From Streptomyces sp. V3I8 (lineage in GTDB: Bacteria > Actinomycetota > Actinomycetes > Streptomycetales > Streptomycetaceae): a DNA stretch of 64,000 nt. Both the position numbers and the translations under genes were made by a program. Numbering within the stretch: the stretch's first letter is position 1; each line of letters opens with the position of its first letter. The notes beneath the pieces were generated by a model. That model worked only from the letters and a program-made list of their open reading frames with translations, had not been told where the DNA came from and did not search any database. Shown one piece after another: positions 61,721 through 64,000 of this stretch. Where the stretch lies: NCBI RefSeq assembly GCF_030817535.1, contig NZ_JAUSZL010000002.1, positions 62,001 through 126,000 on the forward strand, written 5' to 3'.

Positions 61721-62887
61721 ATGAGGGTCATTGTCATAGGGGCCGGTGTGCTGGGCGTGGGCGTCGCGAGGCAGCTCGCCGTCGCCGGTGAGGACGTCCT
61801 CCTGCTCGACCGGCGGGGAGCCGGCACGGGGACGAGCGCGACCACCTTCGCCTGGACCAACTCGTACCGCAGGCTCGACCCCGACTACCACCGGCTCGGC
61901 CTCGCGGGGATGGAGGAACACGCCCGGCTCGCCGGACAGCTGCCCGGTGCGCCGTCGTACTTCCCCAGCGGGGCGCTGCAGTGGGCGGACGCCGCGAACG
62001 AACAGTGGCTCGCGGACAACGTGGAACGCCTGCAGTCCCTCGGTTACCCCGCACGGTGGGTCACGCCCGCCGAAGCGGCACGGATCTCGGGTCCGCTGCG
62101 GATCCCGACGACCATCACGCGCATCGCGCACTTCCCCGGCGAGGGATACGTGCTGCCCGGCCTCTTCGTGCGCAGCCTGCTCGCGGATGCCGAGCGGCAC
62201 GGTGCCGAGTACGTGGTCGGCGAGGCCGTGGAGATCGACGAGGGGCCCGACCGGGTGACCGTCACCCTGGCCGGGGGCGAGGTCAGGCCGGCCGACCGGG
62301 TCGTGCTGGCGGCGGGCCGCTGGACGCGGCGGCTCGCCGCGCGGGCCGGGATCGACGTTCCCATGGTGACGGACACCGGGCGCGGATCGCCGGCCGTCGG
62401 TCTGCTCGGATACGTACGCCACCCGGGGCTCGCCCTGCGCTGCGTGGTCCACAGCCCCGGCCTCAACCTCCGGCCCGCCGGTGACGGGTGCGCGGTCCTG
62501 CAGGCCCTCGACCTGAACGCGGACGTCGATCCGGCCGACCCCCCGTCCGCCGACGGAGACGTCGCGGGCACCTTCGCGCGCCGGTTCTCCGCACTGGTCA
62601 CCCGGCGGGGCCGGGCACCGGAGATCGACCTGCGCGTCGGTGTCCGGTCGCTGCCCGCGGACGGCCGCACCATCGCCGGTCACGCCTCGGGGCATCCCCG
62701 CGTCTACTGCCTCGTCTCGCACAGCGGCGTCACCCTGGCACCCGTCCTGGGACGCCTGGTGGCGGCCGAGATCACGACCGGCCGGGAACAGGGTCTCCTC
62801 GCGGCTTTCCGGCCCACGCGCTTCACCGGCGGCCGGGGTCCGGGCCCGCAGGCCGACCAGCGCGCCACCAGGTTGGGCGAACAGTAG
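61721..62887 (+). CDS. FAD-dependent oxidoreductase (DAO family)
   Basis: A 388-residue D-amino-acid-oxidase-fold flavoprotein. V-I-V-I-G-A-G-V-L-G-V-G near the start is the FAD ADP-binding motif. T-F-A-W-T-N-S-Y at about 42-49 and a late G-V-R-S-L-P-A-D-G match glycine/sarcosine-type oxidases. It would oxidise a secondary or primary amine. GGAG-rich sequence precedes the ATG by about 11 bases. It follows the Lrp-M20 chimera on the same strand, consistent with amino-acid catabolism once controlled by that regulator. Confidence 0.88.
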   Translation: MRVIVIGAGVLGVGVARQLAVAGEDVLLLDRRGAGTGTSATTFAWTNSYRRLDPDYHRLGLAGMEEHARLAGQLPGAPSYFPSGALQWADAANEQWLADNVERLQSLGYPARWVTPAEAARISGPLRIPTTITRIAHFPGEGYVLPGLFVRSLLADAERHGAEYVVGEAVEIDEGPDRVTVTLAGGEVRPADRVVLAAGRWTRRLAARAGIDVPMVTDTGRGSPAVGLLGYVRHPGLALRCVVHSPGLNLRPAGDGCAVLQALDLNADVDPADPPSADGDVAGTFARRFSALVTRRGRAPEIDLRVGVRSLPADGRTIAGHASGHPRVYCLVSHSGVTLAPVLGRLVAAEITTGREQGLLAAFRPTRFTGGRGPGPQADQRATRLGEQ

Positions 62888-63064
62888 GTCCCTGCGCACG
62901 TGAGGGCCGCCGCGCCCGGCGAGACGGTCACCCGGCGGGAACGGAACGGGAACGGGGCCCGGGACAGTCCTGGTGACCCGGACGGCGGCAGGTCCGCCGC
63001 CGCCCGTGCCGTACTCCCCGCTGCAGTCCCCGCCTTCGTTCCGGCAACCGGTTTGGAGACCCCC

Positions 63065-63133
63065 ATGGACCCGTCACCGCGCACCGGTGGAACGCCGCGC
63101 GTCGTCCGGCACGACGGAAAGGCCGCGGTATGA
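63065..63133 (+). CDS. 22-codon leader-like ORF coupled to the HAD gene
   Basis: ATG 63065 has GGAG six bases upstream. The 22 codons (starts M-D-P-S-P-R-T, ends K-A-A-V) end at TGA 63131-63133, which overlaps the HAD start as ATGA. It looks like a short leader peptide or coupling ORF. The HAD gene also has its own GGAAAGG within this ORF, so the leader may be regulatory or incidental. Confidence 0.4.
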   Translation: MDPSPRTGGTPRVVRHDGKAAV

Positions 63134-63855
63134 CCTCCGTGTTCGTCTTCGGCATCGACGGCACCCTCACCGACACCCCGGCCGCCACCGTCGAGCTGAT
63201 CGGCGCCGTCGCCCGGGACCTCGGCGCCCGTCCCACGCGGACGGAGGTGTCGGCGGTGCTGGGTAAACCCCCGCAGGCGCTGTTCGCACGGCTGTTGGGC
63301 ACGTGCGTCCACGACACCGTGACCGCCGAGGCCGTCGCCCGGTACCGGCGCCGCTTCGTCACGGACGTCCTGGGCCGGGGCCCGGCGCTCCTGCTGCCCG
63401 GCGTGGCCGAAGGGCTCGACCGGCTGCGGGCGGCGGGGCACCCGCTCGGTGTCGCCACCTCGAAGGTGTACGCCGACGCCCACGCGCTGCTGGACGCCAC
63501 CGGCATCCTCAACAGGTTCGACACCGTCGTGGGCCACAACATGGTCGGACGCGGCAAGCCGCATCCCGACCTGGTGGTGCGGGTCCTGGCCGACCTCGGC
63601 GCACGGGCGTCGCGGTCCTGGTACGTCGGCGGCACCGCCACCGACATGACGACGGCCCGTGCGGCCGGTCTCCGGGCCGTGGGCGTCTCCTACGGCGCCT
63701 ACGGCGCCGACCCCGTCGAGGCGCTCCGTGCCGCCGGTGCCGACCACGTCGTGGCCGACTTCACCTCGGTGACCGAGGTGCTCCTGCGCGGGGCGGCGTC
63801 CACCGCCCGGGCCCTCGGCGGGAACCGCCCGCAACCGGCCGGAGCCCTGCCGTGA
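63130..63855 (+). CDS. HAD-superfamily phosphatase-like protein lacking the catalytic aspartate
   Basis: A 241-residue phosphoglycolate-phosphatase-like HAD protein. Motif I reads F-G-I-D-G-T-L, so the nucleophilic Asp is Gly8 (codon GGC) while Asp10 remains. Motif II T/S is in G-V-A-T-S-K, motif III Lys in G-K-P-H-P-D. Motif IV reads V-G-G-T-A-T-D, with the first acidic residue also replaced by Gly. Normal HAD chemistry requires the first Asp, so this is probably a non-catalytic relative or recent mutant. GGAAAGG lies upstream of ATG 63130. The gene ends with GTGA. Confidence 0.85.
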   Translation: MTSVFVFGIDGTLTDTPAATVELIGAVARDLGARPTRTEVSAVLGKPPQALFARLLGTCVHDTVTAEAVARYRRRFVTDVLGRGPALLLPGVAEGLDRLRAAGHPLGVATSKVYADAHALLDATGILNRFDTVVGHNMVGRGKPHPDLVVRVLADLGARASRSWYVGGTATDMTTARAAGLRAVGVSYGAYGADPVEALRAAGADHVVADFTSVTEVLLRGAASTARALGGNRPQPAGALP

Positions 63856-63985
63856 CCGCCCGGCCGGGCACCCGCTGGACCGCCTCGCCCGGACCGGGAA
63901 ACCGGACCGGAAAGCGATCGACGAACAACCGGCGGACAGCCGGCCGAACAATCCGGCGAACAACCCGACAAGCAAGGAGAGCACT

Positions 63986-64000
63986 GTGCCTGTGGTGACC
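63986..64000 (+). CDS. Start of the next gene (cut by the window edge)
   Basis: GTG 63986 has AAGGAG six bases upstream and begins V-P-V-V-T before the window ends. Only five codons are visible, so no product can be given. Confidence 0.5.

Noticed and set aside
62900..63133. 77-codon frame ending at the HAD start
   Set aside because: The first 55 codons have no ribosome-binding site and low-complexity composition; only the last 22 codons from ATG 63065 are kept, as a tentative leader ORF.
63852..63998. 48-codon frame overlapping the HAD stop by four bases
   Set aside because: Despite the GTGA overlap, codon use is poor (many A-ending codons) and it would overlap the next gene start at 63986, which has a strong AAGGAG.

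Overview
The window is chromosomal DNA from a Streptomyces or a very close relative. GC is very high and real genes show strongly GC-biased third codon positions. GTG starts and 4-bp stop/start overlaps are common. TTA codons are almost absent and fall in only a few genes, as expected for bldA-controlled genes. Many families are typical of streptomycetes: GH81 glucanase, SpoIIE-type phosphatases with STAS partners, DUF6343/DUF6480-like small membrane proteins and a Fic-like toxin module. No rRNA, tRNA or CRISPR array was seen.

Left part (1-16 kb): a serine hydrolase cut by the window edge, a cytochrome P450 with two TTA codons, then a leftward catabolic operon (D-2-hydroxyacid dehydrogenase, glucarate dehydratase, second D-2-hydroxyacid dehydrogenase, 5-dehydro-4-deoxyglucarate dehydratase). 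It faces a rightward peptide-type ABC transporter operon (binding protein, two permeases, two ATPases) followed by a decayed TauE/SafE gene and a PLP-dependent dehydratase. The control region between the two operons holds three phased 21-bp dyad repeats that look like an operator array. Next come a frameshifted small gene and a secreted GH81 beta-1,3-glucanase under a LacI-type palindrome.

Middle (19-34 kb): a dense signalling island for sigma-factor partner switching. It has a STAS antagonist with a GAF-PP2C phosphatase. A ~1390-residue protein joins PAS, GAF, histidine kinase, receiver, PAS, GAF, PP2C phosphatase and RsbW-like ATPase and is translationally coupled to another STAS protein. 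A MEDS-STAS protein (without the phosphorylatable serine) is coupled to a MEDS-ATPase. After an exonuclease-phosphatase family protein and an MFS transporter comes an operon of a TTA-containing small protein, a polyprenyl diphosphate synthase and a DUF2236/Lcp-like oxygenase, followed by a toxin-antitoxin module with a 16-bp palindromic operator and a 24-residue membrane peptide.

Right part (34-64 kb): transporters, PdxH-like oxidase, an HTH regulator facing SDR and aldo-keto reductase genes, a Cys-rich copper-storage-like protein, TetR/SDR pair with two operator-like repeats, cyclophilin, a methyltransferase/FAD-oxidoreductase/LysR-effector-domain operon, another STAS/ATPase pair, lipoate ligase, a YdeP-like molybdoenzyme, cold-shock protein, BASS transporter, nitrilase, an Lrp regulator fused to the tail of an M20 peptidase, a DAO-type oxidoreductase and a HAD-like protein lacking its nucleophile.

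The window is unusually rich in gene decay. Remnants include TauE, Gfo/Idh/MocA, IS5 transposase, DUF664/DinB, an NADPH-reductase fragment, an aldo-keto reductase, an SDR, a frameshifted small gene and the Lrp-M20 chimera. The accessory blocks have clearly been reshaped by deletion and transfer.
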